64,000 bases of DNA from Streptomyces sp. ICBB 8177 (GTDB lineage Bacteria > Actinomycetota > Actinomycetes > Streptomycetales > Streptomycetaceae). Location: contig NZ_NSKH01000023.1 of assembly GCF_003144095.1 (NCBI RefSeq), positions 1,100,511 to 1,164,510 of the forward strand, given 5' to 3'. The translations under genes and the position numbers were made by a program. Each line of letters opens with the position of its first letter. The first letter of the stretch is position 1. Shown here piece by piece: positions 47,920 through 62,086 of this stretch. The notes beneath the pieces are model-generated. The model saw only the letters and a program-made list of their open reading frames with translations. It was not told where the DNA came from and did no database searches.

Positions 47920-47957
47920 TTCTGCTGTTCCGGGCCTTCCGCGGCTGTGGGGACGAC

Positions 47958-48002
47958 GAAGGGGTGGGTCCCGGAGCACACTGCTCCGGGACCCACCCCT
48001 TC
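47958..48002. terminator. second, bidirectional terminator between nusB and bldD
   Basis: Perfect 21-bp stem (left arm 47958-47978, right arm 47982-48002) with the 3-base loop CAC. It is the strongest hairpin in the window and lies between convergent genes. Confidence 0.9.
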
Positions 48003-48081
48003 CGGCGTCATATGCCCGTGCGCCGCCTGAGCTGGGACGTTTCTGCGCCGCAGCGTCGAAGGCCCGCCAGGTCCGCGCGGA

Positions 48082-48582
48082 TCAGACCTCGTCGTGCTGG
48101 ACCGCGCGGCGCGCGTCGGCGTCCAGGACGCCCCAGCCGATGAGCTGCTCGGTGAGGACCGAGGGCGACTGGTCGTAGATCACGGCGAGGGTGCGCAGGT
48201 CGTCCTGGCGGATCGACAGCACCTTGCCGTTGTAGTCGCCGCGCTGGCTCTGGATCGTCGCCGCGTAGCGCTGCAACGGCCCGGCCTTCTCCGACGGCAC
48301 CTGGGAGAGCCGCTCAAGGTCGAGGACGAGCTTCGGCGGCGGCTCGGCGGCGCCACCGGGCGCGGTACCGGGCAGCAGCTCCTGCACGGGGACACCGTAG
48401 AAGTCCGCCAGCTCGGCGAGCCGCTGCACGGTCACCGCGCGGTCGCCACGCTCGTAACTGCCGACGACGACCGCCTTCCAGCGGCCCTGGGACTTCTCCT
48501 CGACACCGTGGAGGGAGAGACCCTGCTGCGTGCGGATGGCCCGGAGTTTGGCTCCGAGCTGTTTGGCGTAATCGCTGGACAT
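48082..48582 (-). CDS. bldD: developmental repressor BldD
   Basis: Represses sporulation genes during vegetative growth; binding of tetrameric c-di-GMP holds it as a dimer on DNA. The 166-aa protein has an N-terminal XRE-type helix-turn-helix (AKLRAIRTQQGLSLHGVEEKS then YERGDRAVTVQRL) and a C-terminal domain with the c-di-GMP motif RGD (114-116) and RQDD (125-128), exactly the RGD-X8-RQDD pattern. Length matches S. coelicolor BldD. Two abutting BldD boxes cover its promoter, so it should repress itself. Convergent with nusB, divergent from pyrR. Confidence 0.97.
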   Translation of the reverse strand: MSSDYAKQLGAKLRAIRTQQGLSLHGVEEKSQGRWKAVVVGSYERGDRAVTVQRLAELADFYGVPVQELLPGTAPGGAAEPPPKLVLDLERLSQVPSEKAGPLQRYAATIQSQRGDYNGKVLSIRQDDLRTLAVIYDQSPSVLTEQLIGWGVLDADARRAVQHDEV

Positions 48583-48605
48583 AAGGCTCCCCGGATGGAC
48601 ACGTG

Positions 48606-48635
48606 GTAACTCACTGTGAGGTTACGCAGCGTAAT
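48606..48635. promoter_or_regulatory. two abutting BldD boxes
   Basis: GTTACGCAGCGTAAT (48621-48635) fits the BldD consensus nTnACnCWGnGTnAn at every fixed position. GTAACTCACTGTGAG (48606-48620) directly next to it fits with one mismatch (C for G after W). They cover the bldD -10 region and the region downstream of it. Confidence 0.85.
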
Positions 48636-48648
48636 TTGGCTTCGTCAA
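48619..48648 (-). promoter_or_regulatory. bldD promoter
   Basis: On the minus strand TTGACG (48648-48643), 18-base spacer, TAACCT (48624-48619). This is the best -35/-10 pair in the window. The first BldD box overlaps the -10 and spacer. Confidence 0.75.
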
Positions 48649-48722
48649 GCCGAACGGGTCACGCAAGGCCCCCGGCGGCCGCGCCGGCCGGGCCTGGTAC
48701 GGTGGAACGCGTAACCCAGACG

Positions 48723-49326
<604 letters not shown>

Positions 49327-49415
49327 GGCCCGTCTGCCCGCGAGCGAGCGTCACCCCCGCACGCCCGCGTCCAGCCGCCCTGCCACCGCTTCGTACCCAT
49401 CCGGAGTCATATCTG

Positions 49416-50441
49416 ATGAAGCGTCACCTCATCTCGGCCGCCGACCTCACCCGCGACGACGCCCTGCTGGTCCTCGACACCGCCGAGGAGATGGCCCGGG
49501 TCGCCGACCGGCCGATCAAGAAACTCCCCACCCTGCGCGGCCGCACGGTCGTCAACCTCTTCTTCGAGGACTCGACCCGCACCCGCATCTCCTTCGAGGC
49601 CGCCGCCAAGCGGCTGTCCGCTGACGTGATCAACTTCTCCGCCAAGGGCTCCTCGGTCTCCAAGGGCGAGTCCCTGAAGGACACCGCGCTCACCCTGGAG
49701 GCGATGGGCGCCGACGCGGTCGTCATCCGCCACCACGCCTCCGGCGCCCCGCACCGGCTCGCCACCTCCGGCTGGATCGGCGGCTCGGTGGTCAACGCGG
49801 GCGACGGCACCCACGAACACCCCACCCAGGCCCTGCTGGACGCCTTCACCATGCGCCGCCACCTGGCCGGCGCCCCCGACGGCGGCCCGACCTTCCACCG
49901 CGGCCCCGGCGACGGCACCGGACGCGACCTCGAAGGCCGCCGCATCACCGTCGTCGGCGACGTGCTGCACAGCCGCGTCGCCCGCTCCAACGTCGCGCTG
50001 CTGAACACCCTGGGCGCCCACGTCACCCTCGTCGCGCCGCCCACCCTGCTGCCGATCGGCGTCGAGTCCTGGCCCTGCGAGGTGAGTTACGACCTCGACG
50101 CGGTGCTCGCCAAGTCCGACGCCGTGATGATGCTGCGGGTGCAGAGCGAGCGGATGAACGCCGCCTTCTTCCCCACCGAGCGCGAGTACGCCCGCCGCTA
50201 CGGCCTGGACGGCACCCGGATGGCCGCCCTGCCCGAGCACGCCATCGTGATGCACCCCGGCCCGATGAACCGCGGCATGGAGATCACCGCCGAGGTCGCC
50301 GACTCCGGCCGCTGCACCGTGGTCGAGCAGGTGGCCAACGGCGTCAGCGTCCGCATGGCCGTGCTCTACCTGCTGCTGGGCGGCAACGAGCCCGCCGTCG
50401 CCACCGCCACCCCCCGCACCGAGGAGACCAAGCAAGCATGA
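49416..50441 (+). CDS. pyrB: aspartate carbamoyltransferase catalytic subunit
   Basis: Forms N-carbamoyl-aspartate. The 341-aa enzyme has [20 protein letters not shown] (STRT 53-56), [34 protein letters not shown]-type substrate loop, [15 protein letters not shown], and [16 protein letters not shown] near the end. A short insertion ([16 protein letters not shown]) follows the HPTQ helix. No pyrI regulatory subunit is adjacent. Its stop overlaps pyrC (ATGA). Confidence 0.96.
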   Translation: MKRHLISAADLTRDDALLVLDTAEEMARVADRPIKKLPTLRGRTVVNLFFEDSTRTRISFEAAAKRLSADVINFSAKGSSVSKGESLKDTALTLEAMGADAVVIRHHASGAPHRLATSGWIGGSVVNAGDGTHEHPTQALLDAFTMRRHLAGAPDGGPTFHRGPGDGTGRDLEGRRITVVGDVLHSRVARSNVALLNTLGAHVTLVAPPTLLPIGVESWPCEVSYDLDAVLAKSDAVMMLRVQSERMNAAFFPTEREYARRYGLDGTRMAALPEHAIVMHPGPMNRGMEITAEVADSGRCTVVEQVANGVSVRMAVLYLLLGGNEPAVATATPRTEETKQA

Positions 50442-51727
50442 GTACCACCCTGATCCGCGGCGCGAAGCTCCTCGGCGGTGAGCCGACGGACGTCCTGATC
50501 GACGGGGAGACGGTCGCCGCCGTCGGCGCCGGCCTGACCGCCCCCGCGGGCGCGGCCGTCGTCGAGGCCGAGGGCCTGGTCGCGCTGCCGGGCCTGGTCG
50601 ACCTCCACACCCACCTGCGCGAGCCGGGCCGCGAGGACTCCGAGACCGTGCTGACCGGCACCCGCGCCGCCGCCGTCGGCGGCTACACCGCCGTGCACGC
50701 CATGGCCAACACCTTCCCGGTCGCCGACACCGCCGGCGTCGTCGAGCAGGTCTGGCGGCTCGGCCGCGAGTCCGGTTACTGCGACGTGCAGCCGGTCGGC
50801 GCCGTCACCGTCGGCCTGGAGGGCGCCAAGCTCGCCGAACTGGGCGCCATGGCCGACTCCGCCGCCGCCGTCCGGGTCTTCTCCGACGACGGCAAGTGCG
50901 TGGACGACGCGGTCATCATGCGCCGCGCCCTGGAGTACGTGAAGGCGTTCGACGGCGTCGTCGCCCAGCACGCCCAGGAGCCCCGGCTGACCGAGGGCGC
51001 CCAGATGAACGAGGGCGCGGTCTCCGGCGAGCTGGGCCTGCGCGGCTGGCCCGCGGTCGCCGAGGAGTCGATCATCGCCCGCGACGTGCTGCTCGCCGCG
51101 CACGTCGGCTCCCGCGTCCACATCTGCCACCTGTCGACCGCCGGTTCCGTGGAGATCGTGCGCTGGGCCAAGTCCAAGGGCTGGGACGTCACCGCCGAGG
51201 TCACCCCGCACCACCTGCTGCTCACCGACGAGCTGGTGCGCACCTACAACCCGGTCTACAAGGTCAACCCGCCGCTGCGCACCGAGGCCGACGTGATGGC
51301 GCTGCGCGAGGCGCTGGCCGACGGCACCATCGACTGCGTCGCCACCGACCACGCCCCGCACCCGCACGAGGACAAGGACTGCGAGTGGGGCGCCGCCGCC
51401 ATGGGCATGGTGGGCCTGGAGACCGCGCTGTCCGTGGTGCAGCACACCATGGTCGACACCGGCCTGCTGGACTGGGCGGGCGTGGCCGACCGCATGTCGC
51501 TGCGCCCGGCCGCGATCGGCCGCCTCGCCGGTCACGGCCGTCCCGTCGCGGTGGGCGAGCCCGCCAACCTGACGCTGGTCGATCCGGCATACCGTGGTGT
51601 GGTGAACCCCGCCGGCTTCGCCTCCCGCAGCCGCAACACCCCGTACGAGGGTCTCGAGCTGCCGGGCCGGGTGACCGCCACCTTCCTGCGGGGCAAGGCG
51701 ACGGTCATGGACGGGAAGCTCACGTGA
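50438..51727 (+). CDS. pyrC: dihydroorotase
   Basis: Cyclises carbamoyl-aspartate to dihydroorotate. The 429-aa amidohydrolase is class I type: [10 protein letters not shown] with metal ligands His57 and His59, then [40 protein letters not shown], and [11 protein letters not shown] with the catalytic Asp. ATG 50438 overlaps pyrB and its stop overlaps the next gene (GTGA), so the operon is continuous. Confidence 0.96.
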   Translation: MSTTLIRGAKLLGGEPTDVLIDGETVAAVGAGLTAPAGAAVVEAEGLVALPGLVDLHTHLREPGREDSETVLTGTRAAAVGGYTAVHAMANTFPVADTAGVVEQVWRLGRESGYCDVQPVGAVTVGLEGAKLAELGAMADSAAAVRVFSDDGKCVDDAVIMRRALEYVKAFDGVVAQHAQEPRLTEGAQMNEGAVSGELGLRGWPAVAEESIIARDVLLAAHVGSRVHICHLSTAGSVEIVRWAKSKGWDVTAEVTPHHLLLTDELVRTYNPVYKVNPPLRTEADVMALREALADGTIDCVATDHAPHPHEDKDCEWGAAAMGMVGLETALSVVQHTMVDTGLLDWAGVADRMSLRPAAIGRLAGHGRPVAVGEPANLTLVDPAYRGVVNPAGFASRSRNTPYEGLELPGRVTATFLRGKATVMDGKLT

Positions 51728-52338
51728 ACGCAACCACACTGCTGCTGGCCGAGGCGAAGCACTCGGCGAGGATCACCGACCTGAGCGGACGGCTGGAGTG
51801 GCTCGCCGTCTTCGTCGTGCTGATCGCGCTCGTCTACTGGCTGATGTGGCGGGCCTGGCGCAAGCGCGCCGCCCGCCAGTCCGACCTGCCCGAGCTGCCC
51901 GCGATCCCGGCCGACCCGGGCACGCCCCTCGCCCACCCGTCTCCCACCGCCGCCCTCAACGGAGGCGGCGAGCCGCCTCGGCTGATCATGTCCGGCCGCT
52001 ACCACGCCAGCACCACCGCCGGTGACTGGCTGGACCGGATCGCCGCCCGGGGCCTGGGGACCCGCAGCCTGGTCGACCTGACCCTGACCGAGCAGGGCGT
52101 GGTGGTACGCCGTCCGGCCGCCACCGACTTCTTCATCCCGGCCGCCGCACTGCGCGGCGCCCGCCTCGACAAGGGCATCGCGGGCAAGGTGGTCCCCGAG
52201 GGCGGCCTGCTGGTCATCACCTGGAGCCACGGCGACCGCGTGATCGACTCCGGCTTCCGCTCCGAGCACCCCGCCGAGCACCCCGCGTGGGTCGAGGCCG
52301 TCAACAACCTGAACACCACGAGGGAAGGCGCACGATGA
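51724..52338 (+). CDS. PH-like domain membrane protein in the pyr operon
   Basis: A 204-aa protein of unknown function. It has an N-terminal 25-residue lead, one membrane helix ([19 protein letters not shown], about 26-44), a Pro-rich linker and a PH-like beta domain ([27 protein letters not shown] to [19 protein letters not shown] in the sequence). The same kind of gene (Rv1382 in M. tuberculosis) is kept between pyrC and carA across actinobacteria. GTG 51724 overlaps pyrC and its stop overlaps the carA ATG, so it is fully coupled to pyrimidine synthesis. It might tether or tune the enzymes at the membrane, but nothing proves that. Confidence 0.82.
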   Translation: MNATTLLLAEAKHSARITDLSGRLEWLAVFVVLIALVYWLMWRAWRKRAARQSDLPELPAIPADPGTPLAHPSPTAALNGGGEPPRLIMSGRYHASTTAGDWLDRIAARGLGTRSLVDLTLTEQGVVVRRPAATDFFIPAAALRGARLDKGIAGKVVPEGGLLVITWSHGDRVIDSGFRSEHPAEHPAWVEAVNNLNTTREGAR

Positions 52339-53460
52339 CCACCTCCACCAGGGGGGACCGCACCCCCGCCGTACTCGTCCTGGAGGACGGCCGCACCTTC
52401 CGCGGCCGTGCCTACGGGGCAGTGGGGGAGACCTTCGGCGAGGCGGTGTTCTCCACCGGCATGACCGGCTACCAGGAGACCCTGACCGACCCCTCCTACC
52501 ACCGCCAGGTCGTCGTGATGACCGCGCCGCACGTCGGCAACACCGGCGTCAACGACGAGGACCCGGAGTCCAAGCGCATCTGGGTCTCCGGCTACGTGGT
52601 CCGCGACCCCGCCCGGGTGCCGTCCAACTGGCGCTCGGTGCGCACCCTCGACCAGGAGCTGGCCGCCCAGGGCGTCGTCGGCATCCAGGGCGTGGACACC
52701 CGCGCCCTCACCCGCCACCTGCGCGAGCGCGGCGCCATGCGCGTCGGGATCTTCTCCGGCGACGCGGTCGCCGACGGATCGGCCCTGCTGGAGCGGGTCC
52801 GCCAGGCGCCCGGGATGACCGGCGCCGACCTGTCGCGGGAGGTCGCCACCACCGAGGCGTACGTCGTACCGGCGATCGGCGAGAAGAAGTACACCGTGGC
52901 CGCACTCGACCTCGGCATCAAGGGCATGACCCCGCACCGCATGGCCGAGCGCGGCATCGAGGTGCACGTCCTGCCCGCGACCGCTACCGCCGAGGACGTC
53001 TACGCCGTCGCCCCGGACGGCGTCTTCCTCTCCAACGGCCCCGGCGACCCGGCCACCGCCGACCTGACCGTCGTCCAGGCGGTGCTGGAGCGCGGCACCC
53101 CGCTGTTCGGCATCTGCTTCGGCAACCAGTTGCTGGGCCGCGCCCTGGGCTTCGGCACGTACAAGCTCAAGTACGGCCACCGCGGCATCAACCAGCCGGT
53201 GCAGGACCGCACCACCGGCAAGGTCGAGGTCACCGCCCACAACCACGGCTTCGCCGTCGACGCCCCGCTCGACCGGGTCAGCGACACGCCCTACGGCCGC
53301 GCCGAGGTCTCCCACGTCTGCCTCAACGACGACGTGGTCGAGGGCCTGCGGCTGCTCGACAAGCCGGCGTTCAGCGTCCAGTACCACCCCGAGGCGGCGG
53401 CGGGCCCGCATGACGCGGCCTACCTCTTCGACCGCTTCGTGACCCTGATGGAGGGCCAGC

Positions 53461-53468
<8 letters not shown>
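52335..53468 (+). CDS. carA: carbamoyl-phosphate synthase small (glutaminase) subunit
   Basis: Supplies ammonia from glutamine to CarB. The 377-aa protein has [25 protein letters not shown]-type N-terminus, [27 protein letters not shown], the nucleophile [14 protein letters not shown], and the His-Glu pair [18 protein letters not shown] 52335 overlaps the preceding stop (ATGA), and its 3' end overlaps carB by 8 bases. Confidence 0.97.
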
Positions 53469-56772
<3,304 letters not shown>

Positions 56773-56780
56773 CGCGAGGC

Positions 56781-56809
56781 GAGGGGGACACCGAGGCGGT
56801 GTCCCCCTC
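56781..56809 (+). terminator. terminator after carB
   Basis: Perfect 13-bp stem GAGGGGGACACCG/CGGTGTCCCCCTC with the 3-base loop AGG, 8 bases after the carB stop. Confidence 0.85.
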
Positions 56810-56903
56810 CGCTTGAGCCCGGCGGCCCGCCGCCCCGCGCCGCCGCCCGGCTCACCCCCCGCCCGTCCCGCCCCTTGCCGCACGCTGCCGTGGAGAGTCC
56901 CTT

Positions 56904-58012
<1,109 letters not shown>

Positions 58013-58016
<4 letters not shown>

Positions 58017-58861
58017 CGAGGACAAGCTTCGGCGCCCGGCTGCGCCACGCCATGGACACCCGCGGACCGCTGTGCGTCGGCATCGACCCGCACGTCTCCC
58101 TGCTGTCCGCCTGGGGCCTGGACGACACGCCCGACGGCCTGGAGCGCTTCTCGCTGACCGTCGTGGAGGCGCTGGCCGGACGGGTCGCGGTGCTCAAGCC
58201 GCAGTCCGCGTTCTACGAGCGGTTCGGCTCGCGCGGCATCGCCGTGCTGGAGCGCACGGTCGCCGAGGCCCGCGAGGCGGGCGCCCTGGTGCTGATGGAC
58301 GCCAAGCGCGGCGACATCGGCTCCACCATGGCCGCGTACGCCGCGACCTACCTGGACCCGGCGAGCCCGCTGTTCAGCGACGCGGTCACCGTCAGCCCCT
58401 ACCTCGGCTACGGGTCGCTGCGCCCGGCCGTCGAGGCGGCCCGGGAGTCCGGCTGCGGGATCTTCGCGCTGGCGCTCACCTCCAACCCGGAGGGCGCCGA
58501 GGTCCAGCACGCCCTGCGCCCCGACGGCACCACGGTCGCCGGCGCCGTCCTGGACCACCTGCGCGACGAGAACGCGGGGGAGCGGCCCATGGGCTCGTTC
58601 GGGGCGGTGGTCGGCGCGACGCTGGGCGGCACGATCGCCGCGGCGGGTATCGACCTCGACACCGGCGGCCCGCTGCTCGCCCCCGGCATCGGGGCCCAGG
58701 GCGCGACCCCGGCCGACCTGCCGGTGGTCTTCGGTGCCGCGCTGCGCAACGTGCTGCCGAGCGTCAGCCGCGACGTCCTGCGCCACGGCCCGGACGTCAC
58801 CGCGCTGACCGCCGCGGCGGCCCGGATCGCGCAGGACGTCCGGGCGGTCGTCGAGGCCTGA
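58013..58861 (+). CDS. pyrF: orotidine 5'-phosphate decarboxylase (type 2)
   Basis: Last step to UMP. The 282-aa protein is the longer type 2 form: RGPLCVGIDPHVSLLSAWGL, AVLKPQSAFYERFGS, the catalytic LVLMDAKRGDIGSTMAAYA, and the phosphate site APGIGAQGATPADL. GTG 58013 overlaps pyrD as GTGA. With pyrB, pyrC, carAB and pyrD this window holds every UMP step except orotate phosphoribosyltransferase (pyrE). Confidence 0.96.
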
Positions 58862-58948
58862 CCGGCCGCCACTGCGTCGCTTATGTCCGAAAAGCGGCAT
58901 CGGATCGTCAGGGAATCGAGTCTGACCAGGACTTTTCGTCTGTTCTCG

Positions 58949-58977
58949 CTGACGGGAGCGGGTTCGCCCGCTAGTCT
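58949..58977 (+). promoter_or_regulatory. promoter of the integration host factor gene
   Basis: -35 CTGACG (58949-58954), 17-base spacer, -10 TAGTCT (58972-58977). A start near 58984 gives a leader of about 100 bases. Confidence 0.6.
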
Positions 58978-59009
58978 CCGACAGGAGAACGCACGTAAGC
59001 GCGTTGCTC

Positions 59010-59033
59010 GTTGCTCTGCGAGTGCGGAGCAAC
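59010..59033 (+). promoter_or_regulatory. leader hairpin before the integration host factor gene
   Basis: GTTGCTCTGC pairs with GCGGAGCAAC (one G-U pair) around a GAGT loop. It lies in the middle of the leader, 53 bases before the start codon, and has no U-tract, so it may be regulatory. A second GTTGCTC copy at 59003-59009 could compete for the right arm. Confidence 0.5.
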
Positions 59034-59086
59034 TAGGTTCCACACCGGTCAGTATCCGACAGTTCTACATCCGAGGTGACGTAGGC

Positions 59087-59410
59087 GTGGCTCTTCCGCC
59101 CCTTACCCCTGAACAGCGCGCTGCCGCGCTCGAGAAGGCCGCCGCGGCTCGCCGGGAGCGCGCCGAGGTCAAGAATCGTCTCAAGCACTCCGGGGCCTCC
59201 CTCCACGAGGTCATCAAGTCGGGCCAGGAGAACGAGGTCATCGGCAAGATGAAGGTCTCCGCCCTGCTGGAGTCCCTGCCGGGCGTCGGCAAGGTCCGCG
59301 CCAAGCAGATCATGGAGCGGCTCGGCATCTCCGAGAGCCGCCGCGTGCGGGGTCTGGGCTCCAACCAGATCGCGTCCCTGGAGCGGGAGTTCGGCGGCGG
59401 CGCCGCCTGA
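59087..59410 (+). CDS. ihf: actinobacterial integration host factor (sIHF/mIHF)
   Basis: A small nucleoid-associated protein of 107 aa that binds DNA without sequence specificity and affects nucleoid compaction and development. It has VALPPLTPEQRAAALEKAA, a charged coiled coil (RRERAEVKNRLKHSG), and a helix-two-turn-helix or HhH-like core LLESLPGVGKVRAKQIMERL with SESRRVRGLGSNQ. It is unrelated to E. coli IHF. GTG 59087 follows GAGGTGACG. Position after pyrF and before gmk-rpoZ-coaBC-metK-priA is the standard actinobacterial order. Confidence 0.95.
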   Translation: MALPPLTPEQRAAALEKAAAARRERAEVKNRLKHSGASLHEVIKSGQENEVIGKMKVSALLESLPGVGKVRAKQIMERLGISESRRVRGLGSNQIASLEREFGGGAA

Positions 59411-59446
59411 CGGCCGCCGGCGTTTTCCGCCTGGGCGGAGAACCGG

Positions 59447-59452
59447 GATAAT
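59447..59452 (+). promoter_or_regulatory. -10 box GATAAT, leaderless gmk promoter
   Basis: GATAAT ends 6 bases before ATG 59459, so +7 is the first base of the start codon. No Shine-Dalgarno is present. Confidence 0.55.
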
Positions 59453-59458
59453 CGCTCC

Positions 59459-60052
59459 ATGGCTGCACACTCCCGGGGGACGTCCCCCGTACCCCCGGAC
59501 GTACGTCCGCGGCTGACCGTGCTCTCCGGCCCCTCCGGGGTCGGCAAGAGCACGGTCGTCGCTCATCTGCGCACCGTTCATCCGGAGATCTGGCTGTCGG
59601 TCTCCGCGACCACCCGCAGGCCCCGGCCGGGTGAGCGGGACGGCGTGCAGTACCACTTCGTCGACGACGACGTCTTCGACAAGCTCATCGCCAACGGCGA
59701 GCTACTGGAGTGGGCCGAGTTCGCGGGCAACCGCTACGGCACCCCCCGGCAGGCGGTGCTGGACCACCTCGCGCAGGGGGTGCCGGTACTGCTGGAGATC
59801 GACCTGCAGGGCGCCCGGCTGGTCCGCCAGTCGATGCCCGAGGCGCGGCTGGTCTTCCTCGCGCCGCCCAGCTGGGACGAACTGGTGCGCCGGCTCACCG
59901 GTCGCGGCACCGAGTCGCCCGAGGTGATCGAACGGCGTCTGGCGGTGGCCCGTACCGAACTGGCCGCCGAGTCGGAGTTCGACACCACCCTGGTCAACAC
60001 CTCCGTCGAGGACGTGGCGCGTGAGCTGCTAGCCTTGATGGTGGACAGCTGA
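59459..60052 (+). CDS. gmk: guanylate kinase
   Basis: Phosphorylates GMP to GDP. The 197-aa kinase has [20 protein letters not shown] (P-loop), [21 protein letters not shown] (GMP-binding), [16 protein letters not shown], and [15 protein letters not shown]. The first 18 residues (Ser/Pro/Arg) are an actinobacterial extension. It is the usual neighbour of rpoZ. GMP supply and rpoZ (omega) link to ppGpp signalling, though only relA is a clear partner in this window. Probably leaderless. Confidence 0.96.
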   Translation: MAAHSRGTSPVPPDVRPRLTVLSGPSGVGKSTVVAHLRTVHPEIWLSVSATTRRPRPGERDGVQYHFVDDDVFDKLIANGELLEWAEFAGNRYGTPRQAVLDHLAQGVPVLLEIDLQGARLVRQSMPEARLVFLAPPSWDELVRRLTGRGTESPEVIERRLAVARTELAAESEFDTTLVNTSVEDVARELLALMVDS

Positions 60053-60114
60053 CGGACCACGCTCCCGCGTCCGTCCGTCTCGGTCCAGTCAACCCCAGCA
60101 GCGAAAGGCACAGC

Positions 60115-60384
60115 GTGTCCTCTTCCATCACCACGCCCGAGGGCATCATCAACCCGCCGATCGACGAGCTGCTCGAGGCCACCGACTCGAAGTACAGCCT
60201 CGTGATCTACGCGGCCAAGCGCGCGCGGCAGATCAACGCCTACTACTCGCAGCTCGGCGAAGGCCTGCTGGAGTACGTCGGCCCGCTCGTGGACACCCAC
60301 GTCCACGAGAAGCCGCTGTCGATCGCGCTGCGCGAGATCAACGCGGGCCTGCTGACCTCCGAGGCCGTCGAGTCGGCCCAGTAG
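60115..60384 (+). CDS. rpoZ: DNA-directed RNA polymerase omega subunit
   Basis: Assists core polymerase assembly; in streptomycetes it affects antibiotic production and morphology. The 89-aa protein has [36 protein letters not shown] and a short family C-terminus with [25 protein letters not shown] 60115 follows GCGAAAGGC. It lies 62 bases after gmk and is likely co-transcribed. Confidence 0.95.
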   Translation: MSSSITTPEGIINPPIDELLEATDSKYSLVIYAAKRARQINAYYSQLGEGLLEYVGPLVDTHVHEKPLSIALREINAGLLTSEAVESAQ

Positions 60385-60445
60385 TCGGCCCGGCAGGGCG
60401 ACGCGGGCGGCGCCTCGCGCGCACCAGCGAAGGCATCACCACCAC

Positions 60446-60473
60446 GGGCCCGGCGGCCACCACCGCCGGGCCC
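60446..60473 (+). terminator. terminator after rpoZ
   Basis: Perfect 11-bp stem GGGCCCGGCGG/CCGCCGGGCCC with loop CCACCA, followed by TTGGTGTGTC. Confidence 0.8.
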
Positions 60474-60491
60474 TTGGTGTGTCATGGAACC

Positions 60492-60497
60492 GTACGG
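60492..60497 (+). promoter_or_regulatory. -10-like TACGGT before coaBC
   Basis: TACGGT lies 42 bases before ATG 60540, after the rpoZ terminator. No matching -35 was confirmed. Confidence 0.35.
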
Positions 60498-60539
60498 TCC
60501 TGCCGGGGCACACCGGCGACGCGACAGTGGGGAGAGGCG

Positions 60540-61745
60540 ATGGGCAGGCCGAAGGTCGTCCTGGGGGTGAGCGGCGGCATCGCCGCCTACAAGGCGTGCG
60601 AGCTGCTGCGGCGGCTGACCGAGTCGGGCCACGACGTGCGCGTGGTGCCCACCGCCTCCGCGTTGCGCTTCGTCGGCGAGCCCACCTGGTCGGCGCTGTC
60701 CGGCAACCCGGTCTCCCCGCAGGTGTGGGACGAGGTCCACGAGGTGCCGCACGTGCGGATCGGGCAGGCCGCCGACCTGGTCGTCGTCGCCCCGGCCACC
60801 GCCGACACCCTGGCCCGCGCCGCTCACGGCCTCGCCGACGACCTGCTGACCAACACGCTGCTCACCGCACGCTGTCCGGTCGTCTTCGCGCCCGCCATGC
60901 ACACCGAGATGTGGGAGAACCCGGCCACCCGGGAGAACGTCGCCACCCTGCGCCGCCGCGGAGCCGTCGTCATCGAGCCCGCCGTGGGCCGCCTGACCGG
61001 TGTCGACACCGGCCAGGGGCGGCTGCCCGACCCCGCCGAGATCTTCGAGGTCTGCCGCCGGGTGCTGGCCCGGGGCGCCGAGGGCGTGGCCGCCGACCTC
61101 GCCGGGCGCCACGTCGTGGTCAGCGCGGGCGGCACCCGTGAGCCGCTGGACCCGGTGCGCTTCCTCGGCAACCGCTCCTCCGGCAAGCAGGGCTACGCCC
61201 TCGCCCGGTCCGCCGTCGCCCGGGGCGCCCGGGTCACCCTGGTGGCCGCCAACACCGACCTGGCCGACCCGGCCGGCGCCGACGTGGTCCGCGTGGGCAC
61301 CGCCGTCCAGCTGCGCGAGGCGGTGCTCAAGGCCGCCTCGGACGCGGACGCGGTGGTCATGGCCGCCGCGGTGGCCGACTTCCGGCCCGCCACCTATGCC
61401 AGCGGCAAGATCAAGAAGCGGGAGGGCCAGGAGCCTGCCCCGGTCGAGTTGGTGCGCAACCCCGACGTCCTGGCCGAGCTGGCCGCCGGCCGTCCGCATG
61501 CCGGACAGGTCGTGGTGGGCTTCGCGGCCGAGACCGACGACGTGCTGGCGAACGGCCGCGCCAAGCTCGCCCGCAAGGGCTGCGACCTGCTGGTCGTCAA
61601 CGAGGTGGGGGAGCGCAGGACCTTCGGCTCGGAGGAGAACGAGGCCGTGGTTCTGGCCGCCGACGGTACCGAGACGCCCGTGCCGTACGGGCCCAAGGAG
61701 GCCCTGGCCGACGTGGTGTGGGACCTGGTCGCCCGGCGCTGGTGA
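60540..61745 (+). CDS. coaBC: bifunctional phosphopantothenoylcysteine decarboxylase / phosphopantothenate--cysteine ligase
   Basis: Two consecutive steps of coenzyme A synthesis. The 401-aa fusion has the flavoprotein CoaC half (LGVSGGIAAYKACELLRRL, catalytic His71 in EVPHVRIGQ, VVVAPATADTLAR, FAPAMHTEMW) and the CoaB half (VVVSAGGTREPLDPVRFLGN, SSGKQGYALARSAV, MAAAVADFRP, NEVGERRTFGSEENE). The PxMNxxMW motif reads PAMHTEMW, as in other actinobacteria from memory, and the substrate-clamp Cys of E. coli CoaC is not seen in the GRLTGVDTGQGRLPDP segment. GGGGAGAG precedes ATG 60540. Confidence 0.95.
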   Translation: MGRPKVVLGVSGGIAAYKACELLRRLTESGHDVRVVPTASALRFVGEPTWSALSGNPVSPQVWDEVHEVPHVRIGQAADLVVVAPATADTLARAAHGLADDLLTNTLLTARCPVVFAPAMHTEMWENPATRENVATLRRRGAVVIEPAVGRLTGVDTGQGRLPDPAEIFEVCRRVLARGAEGVAADLAGRHVVVSAGGTREPLDPVRFLGNRSSGKQGYALARSAVARGARVTLVAANTDLADPAGADVVRVGTAVQLREAVLKAASDADAVVMAAAVADFRPATYASGKIKKREGQEPAPVELVRNPDVLAELAAGRPHAGQVVVGFAAETDDVLANGRAKLARKGCDLLVVNEVGERRTFGSEENEAVVLAADGTETPVPYGPKEALADVVWDLVARRW

Positions 61746-62086
61746 CTGCCGGGCCGGGGGTGCGCGAGCGGCGCGAGCCGCAAGGGGTGGCCGGCATGAG
61801 CCGGGTGCGCGGCACGGGGCGGGGGCGCGGCACGCCGGTGCGGATCGGATGCGGCGCGCGGCGCGCCTGACCGTGTGAATACCCCCGTTTCCGCACGGTG
61901 AAAGGCGTATCGTCGTAGTGTTCGAGCGGGAGACGCAGGTCATCGGGTCCATGGAGCCATCCACGGACCGAGACACGGTGTCCGTCCGCTCGACACGACC
62001 GTTAAACTGGCCGTGGTCCGACGGGCGCAGCCCCGAGTTCGGACTTCTCCTATCAGCCAGCAGCCGCTGCAACCCCAGGGAGCGAT
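61746..62086. other. 341-base leader/promoter region of metK
   Basis: No credible gene is present. The first 130 bases are GC-rich with no clear structure. A hairpin can form from GGTCCATGGA (about 61946-61955) and TCCACGGACC, and TAAACT at 62003-62008 is a possible -10. The SAM-IV or SAM-I riboswitch cores I know were not found, so metK control here is open. Confidence 0.5.

Noticed and set aside
61759-61870. Small ORF (about 38 codons) between coaBC and metK
   Set aside because: Arg/Gly-rich composition, no ribosome-binding site and no recognised domain; typical of chance frames in high-GC DNA.
61746-62086. SAM riboswitch before metK
   Set aside because: I could not find SAM-I, SAM-II or SAM-IV core sequences; only a simple hairpin is visible.
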